A stretch of 64,000 nucleotides of DNA, from positions 7,896,563 through 7,960,562 of the forward strand of contig NC_060063.1 of assembly GCF_020283565.1 (NCBI RefSeq), read 5' to 3'. This document shows positions 24,692-35,140 of the stretch, one piece after another. The notes below the pieces were generated by a model that saw nothing but the letters and a program-made list of their open reading frames with translations, ran no database searches and had not been told where the DNA came from. The translations under genes were made by a program, and so were the position numbers. The DNA comes from Trifolium pratense (Eukaryota; Streptophyta; Magnoliopsida; Fabales; Fabaceae). How positions within the stretch are numbered: position 1 is the first letter of the stretch; each line of letters opens with the position of its first letter.

Positions 24692-25200
24692 GCTTCCATT
24701 TACTTGCTACTTTTTCTCTCTCATACTAGCATCAACGAGAAAGATGAAGCGTTCGATCCTTCTCCAACAACTTATTTATTTCTCCATTTTTCGGTCACCA
24801 CTCTCCGACGCGGCGGTTCTACCCTTTCCCGGTGATTGGTTTGTTCTTTTTGCAGATAAACACGACTGGATCTCATTTTTTAGAAACTCAGATTGATACA
24901 CTGTTTGTACGAATTTCCGGCGACCTGCATCATCGGCCAGAATAGTGAAGTTGGTTCTGCATTCCCCTTTATAATTTAATCTCTTCTCTCTGACCAATCC
25001 TCGCCGACCCAACATTCCTTTTCGTTGGAACTTCTTGACCTTCTTGTTGGCGATATCTCCGCCGTGCAATCTCCTTTGTCACCGGAAAAGGAAAAAATTC
25101 GGAGTAAAGTGTTAAGAGATCTGAGGTTGCATCTCATTCGCAAAGAAAAAACATTGTGGTGAATAATTTTTTTTCTTTTGTAGTCTATCAAGGTAAAATA
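24692..25200. other. Unexplained GC-richer block, possible gene fragment
   Basis: Unlike its surroundings this block has exon-like composition on both strands. A minus-strand open frame (24776-25069) is Lys/Arg-rich. On the plus strand a short frame beginning near 24741 precedes a possible donor (CCCGGTGATTGG) and acceptor (TTTTTGCAGATAAAC). No domain is recognised. It could be a captured 5' gene end, or coincidence. Confidence 0.25.
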
Positions 25201-25828
25201 AGTGGGACCGATCTAATTTACTACTTCTTATTTTATTTGTTTTTTAACTTAAGGACAAAATAAATAAAAAATTAAATTAAGGACAAAATTATTATTGATT
25301 TTTGACAGAAAAAAACAGTAAAACAAGAGGAGTGGCGTTGATTCTGAGAAAAAAAATTTAACGACTATAATTTATGAGGAATATTAGGGACACTTTTTTG
25401 TTGTCAACATCCTCTTTAACATTCACTTTTTAACGGCTTGAAAATAACGTGGGTCCTTCACTTTGGAAATATGTTCACATAAATTGGGTCCAAATTAAGT
25501 GGTTGTGATTTTTAATGGTTTGACGATTTTTGACCAAAAATTGTCCGAAATCGTTCGAAACCAACCGCAGCCAAGAAATACTCAACCTTAATGAAACCCA
25601 CATGAGTTTCATCAAATTAGAGATTGAGTGTTCAAATATTGCTAGAACTTCTCTTAAATTAACCGACTTAATTTTTTTTAATGTAATTAACCGACTTAAT
25701 TGACTTATTCACACAAATGAAAGAGAGACATAATAGTACCTTTTTTTTGACACAGATAATAATAGTACTTTTTTTTTTTTAACTACTCTCAATCATGTAT
25801 TTGTATATTCACCATTAGTAATATAACA

Positions 25829-25975
25829 CTCCATCAGATCCTTATTATAAGAAAAAATTTATTCTTTAGATTAATAGAATATTAGATGTATATGATCCAT
25901 ATTATAAACTAAATACATCAAATATTCTATGAATATAAAAAGTAAATTTCTTCTTATATAAAGGATCAGTGGGAG
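25829..25975. mobile_element. Stowaway-like MITE (147 bp)
   Basis: CTCCATCAGATCCTTATTAT pairs with the inverse of ATAAAGGATCAGTGGGAG, and the pairing continues through TAAGAAAAAATTTA. This is the 'CTCCCTC.GATCC' family of short plant MITEs. The right end is followed by TA, but a TA at the left is not clear. Confidence 0.6.
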
Positions 25976-26288
25976 TATTTATAATTAAAATGAGTCAGTT
26001 ATTTTGGGAAAAATATTTATTTTTTTGCAAATAAGTCGATTAAGTCAGAGAAAGTATTAAAATCCATATAATGAATAAAGAAAAGTCATCGTTTTTTAAT
26101 TAATTAAGAAAATAATGATAAAGGAAAAATATATATTATAAAGAAATCATAATTTTTTTTTTTTTTTGACAAAAGAAATCATAAAGTATTTAAAAACAAG
26201 AATATAGGGAAAGCAAGGGCATCATATTGTCTAGATAGAGACAGTAGTATATGAAATTGTAACTAGAAGTGTTTGTGACTGAACTATC

Positions 26289-27030
26289 ACTACAAAAAAT
26301 TGCAATTTAGCTTTAAAGATATTAGCATCAAACCATTTATGATGCAAATAATGTCTATTTAGTGTCCACAAATTCTAATACAATGGTTTTTTTTGTAATT
26401 TATTTTATTACAAAACTTTGCATTAGTAGTACGGACTCTATTTTGGACGCTAATTAGAGCTTTTTTTGACGAAAATTATAGCTTTTTAAATTTAAATTTA
26501 ATTTTTTAAATAGCATCTATATATTTGGACACTAAATTTTTTTAATATTTTAAATAGAGTCTATTAATTATATAGCTAAAAAACTTTTGCCCAATTTATT
26601 TATTTCCACTTTTATTTTCATATTTCCCTCACTCTTTTTTTCCCACTTTTATTAATTTTTTTTTGTCTCACTCACACATTTCTCTCGCAATGGTCCCTCG
26701 TGAACAAAACCCTAATCGTTCCCCCTTTTACTCGTAATGCTCACTTATATTCATCTTACAAAGAGAAACCGTAAATCATTTTCCCCATTGTTCTCTGTTA
26801 ACTTCGTATCTTCAATTCATCTTGGAATTTTATATTTGCACAACGCGAGCGGGTGAGCACTAAGCATCATATTCTTCCTCTAGAAGAGACAAACGAGGAG
26901 GTAAACGTAAACTTGCGTATCTTCAATTCTCATCATCTAAGCCTAATTGACGAGGTAAAACACAATTCTCATCATATTCTAATATTTTTATTTCATCTTG
27001 AAATGCCAATTTTTTATCTTCAAATTGATA
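26289..27030. mobile_element. Possible CACTA-type left end with gene-like 5' sequence
   Basis: CACTACAAAAAATTGCAA at 26289 has the form of a CACTA terminus, and about 26680-26960 looks like a plant 5' UTR/first exon (CT-rich, ACCCTAATCG, GAGGTAAACG). No matching right terminus was found, so both the element and its extent are uncertain. Confidence 0.25.
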
Positions 27031-27364
27031 ATTGAATCTTTGGGTTAGAGTAAAGTAGATTACATTTTTTTTCAATGATTTTTTTTCATGTCGATTCCAT
27101 TTCTTTGCTTATCTTTATGTCCCATTCTTGTCCTTTTGACCGATAATCAAGGTTTAAAGTGTTTTTTTTTAATTATTAATATTATAGATCTGAACATCAT
27201 AGATCTGAAACATTATTTATTGAAGAATGAAATTATTTTACCGTGTAAAATTGACTGTGTAAGCTAGATCATTTGATCTCAAATTAATAACAATGATTTA
27301 CAGCTTTGTGAAATTTGGACCTCATGTGATCTTGATCCTTGTTAATAGATCCTTGGGTGGTGGT

Positions 27365-27412
<48 letters not shown>
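27365..27412. repeat. Run of 48 G
   Basis: An uninterrupted G homopolymer of 48 bases preceded by TGGTGGT. It could form G-quadruplex structure. Its true length is unlikely to be reliable in a sequence assembly. Confidence 0.95.
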
Positions 27413-27415
<3 letters not shown>

Positions 27416-28319
27416 TTCGGCTGAAAAATCTTTTTTCAACTTAAACCTTATTACTTAAACATCAATCTTTTTTCAAGATTTATTCTTATAGTTCTCAAGA
27501 AAACATAATGACTTCAAGAGCTTTTGTTGATAAAACATATCCATTATTTTATGATAAATATTAAAAAATAAAAATAAAAATTATTGTCTAACAATGTTGG
27601 TTTATGTCAAAGCAAAACAAATTTGATTCCTATCTTTAAGAAGTTGCTCTCAAGAAAATTGAGTAAATTGAAAGACATAATTGTTACTATCATGAAATTA
27701 ATTAATTATAGACTATTCATGATTGGTTGTAAAGATGACTAACTATTTTTTCACATAAGAAAGAATTAAATTCTAATTGTATAGTCCAAATTAATCTTCC
27801 GCCACACTATCTTTCATGTAGCCAAAAGTAATTTTTTTTACTTCTCCCCACCATATATAGGAGGAGAGCCTAGGTACGTAGGTACCCGTGCCCAACACAT
27901 GACAGACTCCCATGATATCTGAGAGGATCCACAATAGAGATATTCACTTTTAAGTACTTAATTGGGTCTCACGAGTACACACCATTCATTTATAATTTTT
28001 TAATAATAGTATCTAATAAGTACTCAATCCCTCCATCCCAACATTTCTTAAAAAAATTCTAAATAGTCCCCCCCAATACATCATTATAAATGAGACCCAC
28101 AAAAATAAAATAGGTACTAGTGTTACCAGTACCTAATAGGTACTCATTTATGTTTTGCTCCAATGAGGATATTTATTATATACTTATACTTAAAAAATAA
28201 GTATCCACCATCGGAGATTGTCCGAAAAATCCTCATGAGCCTCCTACACATGTTCTGGCTAAAGAACCTTTGATTTGAACAAATTACTTTCCTATCCACT
28301 CACCGCACCATAGGTGTCT
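27413..28319. other. Intergenic, nothing firm recognised
   Basis: AT-rich. TAGGTACGTAGGTACC and repeated AAGTACTTA/AATAGGTACTCA words at about 27880-28150 suggest a decayed MITE, but no clean ends were found. No coding signal. Confidence 0.3.
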
Positions 28320-28619
28320 AGTAACAACAATTAAGTGACCAGCCTCTGTGAATCTAGCTTTTTTATGTAAGTGGAGATGAAGGGTGTTGTTAGGTGGCAG
28401 GGGATTTGAAGAGATATTATCTTCGCTAGATATGGTCTCATGTATCCACCGCATGTTTTTGGAGGTTGTCCATATGGCTTTAGGGGTCTTCCCTCTAGTG
28501 GAAAAATGTTTCTCTTCTAGAGACTTCTGCTGAGGTAGTCTATGATTGGTTCTCAGAGGGTGTGATTAAAATGGTGTGCAATGGGACTTTCATCATCTTT
28601 CTGGTTTGACCCTTGGGTG

Positions 28620-29175
28620 TAGGGGTGTATGCGGGTTGGGTTGGGCCGGATTCGGCCTAATCCGTTACCCAACCCATTTAATATTCAATGGGTTGGGTTT
28701 ATCATCAAATCCGCACTTACACTATTAAATCTGAACCGAATCAACCCGGTTATTAAAGTGTTGAGTTCGTGGGTTACTCATCATATTAAAAAAAAAATTG
28801 ATAGAAAAAAAATACATTTATAAAAATCTTCTAAAAAATTTATAATACAATTTAACACAATTGTGACACATTTCTAACACTTAAATTTAATAAAACAACC
28901 TCATTTAAGTTTAAATAAAAATTCACCCTTAATCATAACACTTAATAAACTAAACAAGAGTAGCAAATTTTCAAAAAACACATCATTTCCATGACCAGGT
29001 TGGGTACACGTGTAGACGGGTTCAAAAACTCAAATCCAATACCCGAACCGATTGCTTGTGGGTATGGTGGGTTGAGCCGGATTCTACCCGCAAATAAACA
29101 GGTTCGGGTAAATAATAGGTGAGTTTGATTGGGTCGACGGGTTCGCGGATTGACCCTCATCCATGAACACCCCTA
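28620..29175. mobile_element. hAT-type non-autonomous element (556 bp) within the LINE
   Basis: TAGGGGTGTATGCGGGTTGG at the left and the inverse of TCATCCATGAACACCCCTA at the right are the common TAGGGGTG hAT termini. Subterminal CCAACCC/GGGTTGGG words are abundant. The 8-bp flanks (CTTGGGTG and CGGGGGAG) match at only 5 positions, so the duplication has decayed or is misplaced. The LINE frame continues on both sides. Confidence 0.68.
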
Positions 29176-29418
29176 CGGGGGAGTGTGTATTAAAAAACCA
29201 CTATCAAAGATTGCTTCAAGTGTTTGAGCAACAATTTAATTTGGTAGGAGACATGGGAAACTGGTTGGATGAAGAGTGGCATTCAGATTTTAGATGGAGG
29301 AAGGAGCTCTCAGTGTGAGAGATTGAACTGCTTTAGTCTCTTAGCGGCCACCAATTCCTGGTCTTGGAGACATGATTCTTCCGGGATCTTTTCGGTTAAG
29401 TCAACATACTTGATGCTC

Positions 29419-29505
29419 ACTACAAGAAAACAAGCATTTACTGGCGGCCTAAAATCCTCTCAAAGTACCTAAAACCGCCAGAAAATGCTTATTTATTGGT
29501 GTGAT
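29419..29505. mobile_element. Very short CACTA-like foldback insert
   Basis: CACTACAAGAAAACAAGC begins the insert, and GCATTTACTGGCGG pairs with the inverse of CCGCCAGAAAATGC near the other end. The LINE coding sequence resumes just after. No 3-bp duplication was confirmed. Confidence 0.45.
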
Positions 29506-29920
29506 CATTAATGATTTAAATTTTCTCTTGGCAATTACTTCAGGATAGGCTGCCAACCAGACAAAACCTTCTTAGGCATTGGGTGATTAGGGATCCTGGT
29601 GATGCTTTATGTGTGCCTTCTATAGGGCTTTGATGGAAGCAATAGATCACATGCTCATTACTTGTGATTCTATATCTCTAGTTTGATATTCCCTCTTTAG
29701 GTGGTTGGACTTCTAGTTTGTGTCTCCCATGAGTATTAGTACTATTTTCCAAGGTTTTCTAGGTCTTGGATTGGGCAGGAAGAATATTTTAGGGTGATTG
29801 TTAATTTGACATGCTATTACTTGGATAATCTGGAACTTTCTGAATAATGTCATATTTACGAGTGAAATTGTTTTTGTCGAATATTTGGTGGATAAGGTGA
29901 AACTATCATTGTGGAAGTGG

Positions 29921-30730
29921 TATATGACTAAAATTCCTGATAACCCCTGCTCCTTTTATGAGTAGCGGGTGCTCCCGATCTTATGTTGGAGTTGATAATG
30001 GTAGGCGAACTGCTGTTTGTGAGTCTCATTGCTTCTTGGTGGTGGCAATAATTCGTATATTGATGAAAATTGAGATGGAAAATAAAACTAAGTTGCGTAT
30101 AAAATTTACTACATAATGAAGACTTAAGAAAGATTGTTATAGATATAAAATCTTCTGGGTTAATAATGCGACTTAATGGTTTTAGAGACATAAATGAAGA
30201 GATATAAATTCTAATCTTTTGAAACAATTATTAAATTTATATTATGACGTATATGTATTTAAGGAAGTGTTTGAGAGCTTGTAAATCTAAGTTGTAACAT
30301 GTTCATGTTCGTACAATTTTCTCCTTATTTTGGAAGCTCAATCCCCAATAAATTAACAACTTAATTACAAGTCTCATTTCAATGCCTAATCACATCCATC
30401 ACAAAATTTTATCTCATGGAATAGAATGCATGAATTAATGTCTAATTTATTTTAGTGTTGTGCATGCATGTTGAGACAGTTTAATGCAGTAATTAATTCT
30501 GGTCGTTGATTTAAGATCAGTGAGTTCAGATTTCAACGCAATTTTATAAAGTGAACTAATCTCAGTCACGCATTTTGATTAGACGGCTGACAACTGTAAA
30601 TGCATTTTTAGCGGGGAATTTGATTCGCATGCATGTCCTAACATAAATACTTTATCAAGTTTGAAGTACTTATTATTATGACCAATGCTTTACTTTTTTC
30701 TACAGTTGCATACTTTAAAAGGGTTTTGTT

Positions 30731-30770
<40 letters not shown>

Positions 30771-31340
30771 GTAGAGAAAAAGGGTTTTGTTTCTAACAAT
30801 CAATTATTCTATATTTCAGATGTCTACAAAACAGAAAACAACATCTCCAACAAATCATAAGATCTGGAATGGGTACCTTCAGATGAACAATGCTTTACTT
30901 TTTTCTACAGTTGCATACTTTAAAAGGTAATTGATTCATCTACTTTTGAACTTAGTTTGCATGTGTAACTTTTACTCCTTTTTTTTTTTTTTTTATAAAA
31001 ATATACGTAGGAATTCATACTACCAAAGTTTTTTTTTTGACTAAATACTACTAAAGTTGTTTGAGTGTTTTTCTCTGAAGACATATAAATAGAGTAACTT
31101 GTAAAAACAGTAGTAACCCCCCATTCCAAAGACTTACGTTCAAAATCAAGACTTAGAGAAAGCTATCACAATCAAAGTGTAGAATCTGTTGAATATGTAG
31201 TTTGTGTTGTTGGAGTTTGTTTAAAGTCTCACATTGCTTAGGTTCCCGGGATGTGAAGTGTATAAATATGTGAGGGCAACCTCACCCTTTGAGCTAGCTT
31301 TTGGGGATGAGATCCAAGCATATTTAACAAGTTAATACCA
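29921..31340. other. Intergenic; homopolymer retroposition scar and a short duplication
   Basis: At 30734-30776 a T run of about 36 plus GGTAGAGAAA is flanked by a 17-bp direct repeat AAAAGGGTTTTGTTTCT (30717-30733, 30777-30793). A second direct repeat, about 40 bp (30683-30722 and 30887-30926), brackets this. No coding sequence is recognised. About 31200-31330 reads like LTR or leader sequence (CACATTGCTTAGGTTCC, ATAAATATGTGAGG). Confidence 0.4.
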
Positions 31341-31611
31341 TGTTAGAATCAGAGATACACAAATAGTAGGAAAATAGAAAGACGGCTAGGGTTTTAATAA
31401 AATACCAATAGCTTAACATTACAAAAAGGTTACTGGAGAATATATAATAAAACCTAATGGACTCTAAACTAACAGGCCCAATAACATAGACTATTATTTT
31501 ATTATTTAACACCTACTCTTAAACTCATGATGCATCAACAAGAAGCATTATGAGTTTGTCAAACAAAATACGAAAATAAAATAAACTACCAAATAAAATA
31601 AACTTCTAACA
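31341..31611 (-). repeat. LTR (271 bp) of the small Copia-like element
   Basis: Direct repeat partner of 32475-32681, with a few substitutions. TG...CA ends. Confidence 0.75.
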
Positions 31612-31859
31612 TCACCCCTCAAGCTAAAGCTTACTAAGCTTTAAGCTTGTTACAAATTAGCCCTGACAATAAATTAACCCAATTAAGATCATGATCAACC
31701 GAGAGCAGTCATTCGCAGTTAATACATAAACCATCAAAGAAGGGAGAAACAAATCAAATTAATCCAACATCCAATCCAGTCCGGTCCAAAGTCAACCAAT
31801 CCAAATCGTACCAAATCAAACTAAACCGGACCAAACAGAAGAATCAGCCAATAGAGAGA

Positions 31860-32275
31860 TGCAATCAAACAGTGCAATCAATCAAAAGAAATGCAATAGG
31901 GAGAAGTGCAATGCAATCAGAAGAGAAGTGCAATAGGGGGAGAAGTGCAATACAATCAGAAGAAGTGCAATAGGGAGAAGTACAATACAATTAGAAGTGC
32001 AATGCAATCAGAAGAAGTGCAATAGGGAGAAGTGCAATACAATCAGAAGAAATGCAATAGGGAGAAGTGCAATACAATCAGAAGTGCAATAGGGAGAAGT
32101 TCAATGCAATTAGAAGAAGTGCAATAGAGGAGAAGTGCAATACAATCAGAAGAAATGCAATAGGGAGAAGTGCAATGCAATCAGAAGAAGTGCAATAGGG
32201 GAGAAGTGCAATGCAATCAGAAGAGAAGTGCAATGCAATCAGAGAGAAGTGCAATTGGGGGAGAAGTGCAATAAG
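31860..32275. repeat. Minisatellite of GAAGTGCAATAGG / CAATCAGAA words
   Basis: About 410 bp built from variants of AGAAGTGCAATAGGGAGAAG and GTGCAATACAATCAGAAG. The unit is about 37-38 bp with a half-unit substructure and length variants. It lies inside the Copia-like element. A plus-strand open frame here is only the repeat read as codons. Confidence 0.85.
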
Positions 32276-32474
32276 ACAAAATTATGCCAAATAATCCCCA
32301 AACTACCATCAAGCCAAACTGCGCCAAAAACAACCACATAATACCAAATCAAATATTTCACCTTCATTCATCTCTTAGCAATTTGAACCACTTTATCATT
32401 ACTCATTGTAATTAACCACTGTGAGAGAACTAACCAAAATCAAATGTTGTAACAAGTTGCTACTAACAAAAATA

Positions 32475-32681
32475 ATAATAGCTTAACATTACAAAAAGGT
32501 TACTGAAGAATATATAATAAAACCTAATGGACTCTAAACTAACAGACCCAATAACATAGACTATTATTTTATTATCTAACACCTACTCTCAAACTCATGA
32601 TGCATCAACAAGAATCATTATGAGTTTGTCAAACAAAATACGAAAATAAAATAAACTACCAAATAAAATAAACTTCTAACA
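32475..32681 (-). repeat. Truncated LTR of the small Copia-like element
   Basis: Matches 31405-31611 with few changes. The remaining ~64 bases of the LTR are replaced by unrelated sequence. Confidence 0.75.
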
Positions 32682-34066
32682 GAATCATCTTCTACCAAAT
32701 ACACCTCCGATATTCCTTGGAACAAAATCAATTACATCTCTAATAAAATATCATGATAAATTTGATGCTTATAAGATGGATAACACTTCTCACAAAAGAA
32801 ACACAAAAGAAAATCTTGTGTTATTCCAAGTTCACCATCTAAGTCCTTAATCCACAATTTAGACACAAAAGATACAAAGTCTAGACACAATTATCATATA
32901 TTAGATATACAAAAGCTTTTTTCTTTAAATTGCCAAGATATAATATATATTGAAAATGGAATGAAGTATAAGTAAATCCAACATTGGAGCAAACTACAAA
33001 TGGTAATAAGACCACTACAAAATGATCCCACTAAAAAACACTTCTTCTAGCCATTCATAAAAAAGATAAGGAGTTTCCATTTTTCTAGCCAAAAACCATA
33101 TTATTTCTATTTATCAAAGTATCTCTCCATTTTTTTTTTCAAATTGTAGACAGAATTATCATAGTTTAACATTTGAAAACTCGTTTTCACCATGAAGTCA
33201 TCAAACCCTTCTATTCCATTGATTAAAAAAAATCTCTTTAGGGAGTTTTTTTTTTTTTTTTTGAAATAGCAAATATTATTAATAATCTCAACCATAAGCA
33301 CAAGTGCAAAATGGGGGCAATAGAAATACAACTCAAGCACTGGCAACTCAATCACACGCTGCTTTGTTTGTTTGTTTGTTTGTTCTGTTTCTGCAAAGTC
33401 TTCCCTGCAATACTAAAGCTTTTGTGCCTCAATTGAAACTAATTCATCATGTTTTTTTTTCAACATCCTCCGGTTTCTACGACATTTCATTTGTATTAAT
33501 ATGGAAATAACAGAGTTAAGAAAGAAAAGTAAGCATGAGAGCAATCAACTGTGAACATACCAAAAAGGGGACTAAACTGCAACCTCAAACCAATTTTTGT
33601 TGCCTACCATGCAAGTCATATTATAGACCCTAAAGAGATTTAAATTAAGGTTGCAATCGTACGTAGATCCAGCTGCAGTCATTCCGATTGTTGCAGCATG
33701 AAATGTAACAAATTGTACTAAGTGGAACCACCGTGCTACTACACTTTTTCTGAAGAACCATGCTACTATATATGAAACATTTTGGGAATTGAGATTCTGA
33801 AATGTTATTTGTTAGTAAAAAAATATAAACAAATATGTCTAAAATCGTCTGATATAATTTTTAATGTGATTACGTATTGGTCATGCATGTCATTAAAAAT
33901 CCACACAGCAAGCATTTTTTAAGAGTGATGCAATTGTTAAACATAAGAAAATGTAAATTATGTATGACTCTTATAATTTTAATTATAATATTTTAATTAA
34001 TATTTGTTGCCCCCCTTCAATTGTTTTAACTTTAAATGTCTCCTTAATCCTTATTCAATTGTGTAG
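32682..34066. other. Intergenic, no gene recognised
   Basis: There are T runs at 33129-33138 and 33247-33266 and a TTTG microsatellite at about 33364-33382. TTGAAATAGCAAATATTATT after the second T run resembles a LINE 3' end on the minus strand. No exon matching the 5' part of the SPOC gene downstream was seen. Confidence 0.35.
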
Positions 34067-34238
34067 TGGTGAAAAGATGCCTGATGTCAAATGGCCTCAA
34101 GTTGTTCATCTGACATGGAGTGTCAAATTACATGATTTTCAAAAATACATTCAAGATCTTACTCGCTCACCCAATAGAGGATTGATGGTAATAACTTTCT
34201 TTTATTTTATTTATTCATTTGTTCATCTGAATTTGAAC

Positions 34239-35140
34239 TAGGGGTGTACATGGATTGAGCAAATCCGGTCGACCCGGTCAAACCCACCCAATCTAAAAAA
34301 GTGGGTCGGGTCGGGCTAGTGGGTGAATATAGATTTCAAAAATGGAAAACCCATAAAGAAAATCGGGTTTCGGGTAAAATCGGACCCAACCCAAAAAAAT
34401 CCGCCGACCCACTAGTGCTATGTATTTTGAAATAATTTTTATGAAAATACTAAAAATTTTGCCATCTGATTATTAAATATTTTTATATTGAAAATAAGTT
34501 ATACTATTTTTTATGAAAATAAAAAGATTGAATAATTTTTATAAATAAATATGATAATTAATCGCACTATTCATCGTTTAGTCATTTGATATTAAAAAAT
34601 GTAAAAAAAAACCATTTGGATAACACACTATTCAATCCGTAAATTAGTGAATTTACACGGATCTGGATTTGGTGCTGTCCAAAAAGCACACAGTTTCACG
34701 TTGTACTGCATCCTGACCGTCTGATCACAATCCAACGGATCAGATCTATAGTGGTTACTTTTTATTGTATTTAATTTAAGTTGTTTGATCGTGATCGGAC
34801 GGTCAGGATACAGTACAGTGTGAAACTGCATGCTTTTTGAACAACACCAAATCCAGATCCGATTTGCACAAAAAATGTGATTATTTTTTATAGTGAAAAA
34901 AAGTTACACTATTTTTTAAGAAAATAGAATGGTTGAGTTACTTTTATGGAAAAAATATAATGATTCGACATTTAGATATTTAATATAAAAAATAGAAAAA
35001 TAATTTGGGTAACCCACTACCCAACCCGGACCAACGTAATAACGGGTGGTTATTTTACTAGACCCAAACCGAAACACCCTATATGGTTCGGATTTTGATT
35101 CTGGTCAAACTCAACTCAATCCGGCCCACGTAAATATCTA
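34239..35140. mobile_element. hAT-type non-autonomous element (902 bp) in intron 1 of the SPOC segment
   Basis: Starts TAGGGGTGTACATGGATTGA and ends in a degenerate inverse of this (ACGTAAATATCTA). The perfect 8-bp duplication ATTTGAAC lies at 34231-34238 and 35141-35148. GGGTCGGGT/ACCCGG words fill the subterminal parts. A foldback MITE is nested inside. Confidence 0.87.
34650..34870. mobile_element. Foldback MITE with ~80-bp arms
   Basis: GGATCTGGATTTGGTGCTG..., with CACAGTTTCACGTTGTACTG and CCTGACCGTCTGATCA in the left arm, pairs with GATCGGACGGTCAGG, CAGTGTGAAACTGC and CACCAAATCCAGATCC in the right arm. The flanks AATTTACAC and GATTTGCAC agree at 7 of 9 bases, hinting at a MULE-type 9-bp duplication. 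Confidence 0.72.

Larger units (their letters stand above)
28320..29920 (+). pseudogene. LINE (non-LTR retrotransposon) pseudogene, reverse-transcriptase C-terminal/zinc-binding region
   Basis: In broken frames the plus strand shows NLAFLCKWR, a short segment around the DPWVG motif (FWFDPWV at about 28600), then ECVLKNHYQRLLQVFEQQF, WHSDFRWRKELS, SWRHDSSGIFSVKSTYLML and FSWQLLQDRLPTRQNLLRHW. These are the order and motifs of the zf-RVT region of plant L1-type elements. There are several stops and frame changes. A hAT-like element (28620-29175) split it just after DPWV, and a small CACTA-like insert (29419-29505) split it after TYLML. Confidence 0.75.
31341..32681 (-). mobile_element. Non-autonomous Copia-like element with partial second LTR
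   Basis: The left LTR (31341-31611) starts and ends TGTTAGAA...TTCTAACA. On the minus strand it is preceded by a polypurine tract, TTGAGGGGTGA (about 31612-31622), so it is the 3' LTR. The right copy (about 32475-32681) is a 5' LTR that has lost about 64 bases of its inner end together with the primer site. The interior has no pol and is mostly a minisatellite. Flanking duplications were not found. Confidence 0.68.

Noticed and set aside
24776..25069. Minus-strand Lys/Arg-rich frame as a gene
   Set aside because: No domain, no splice or promoter context on that strand, and similar-length frames occur on the other strand.
31860..32275. CRISPR-like array
   Set aside because: There are no constant repeats separated by unique spacers; it is a simple minisatellite with variant units in a plant retroelement.
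33304..33510. Upstream exon of the SPOC gene
   Set aside because: The frame contains a TTTG microsatellite and shows no similarity to the region preceding the SPOC domain in relatives.
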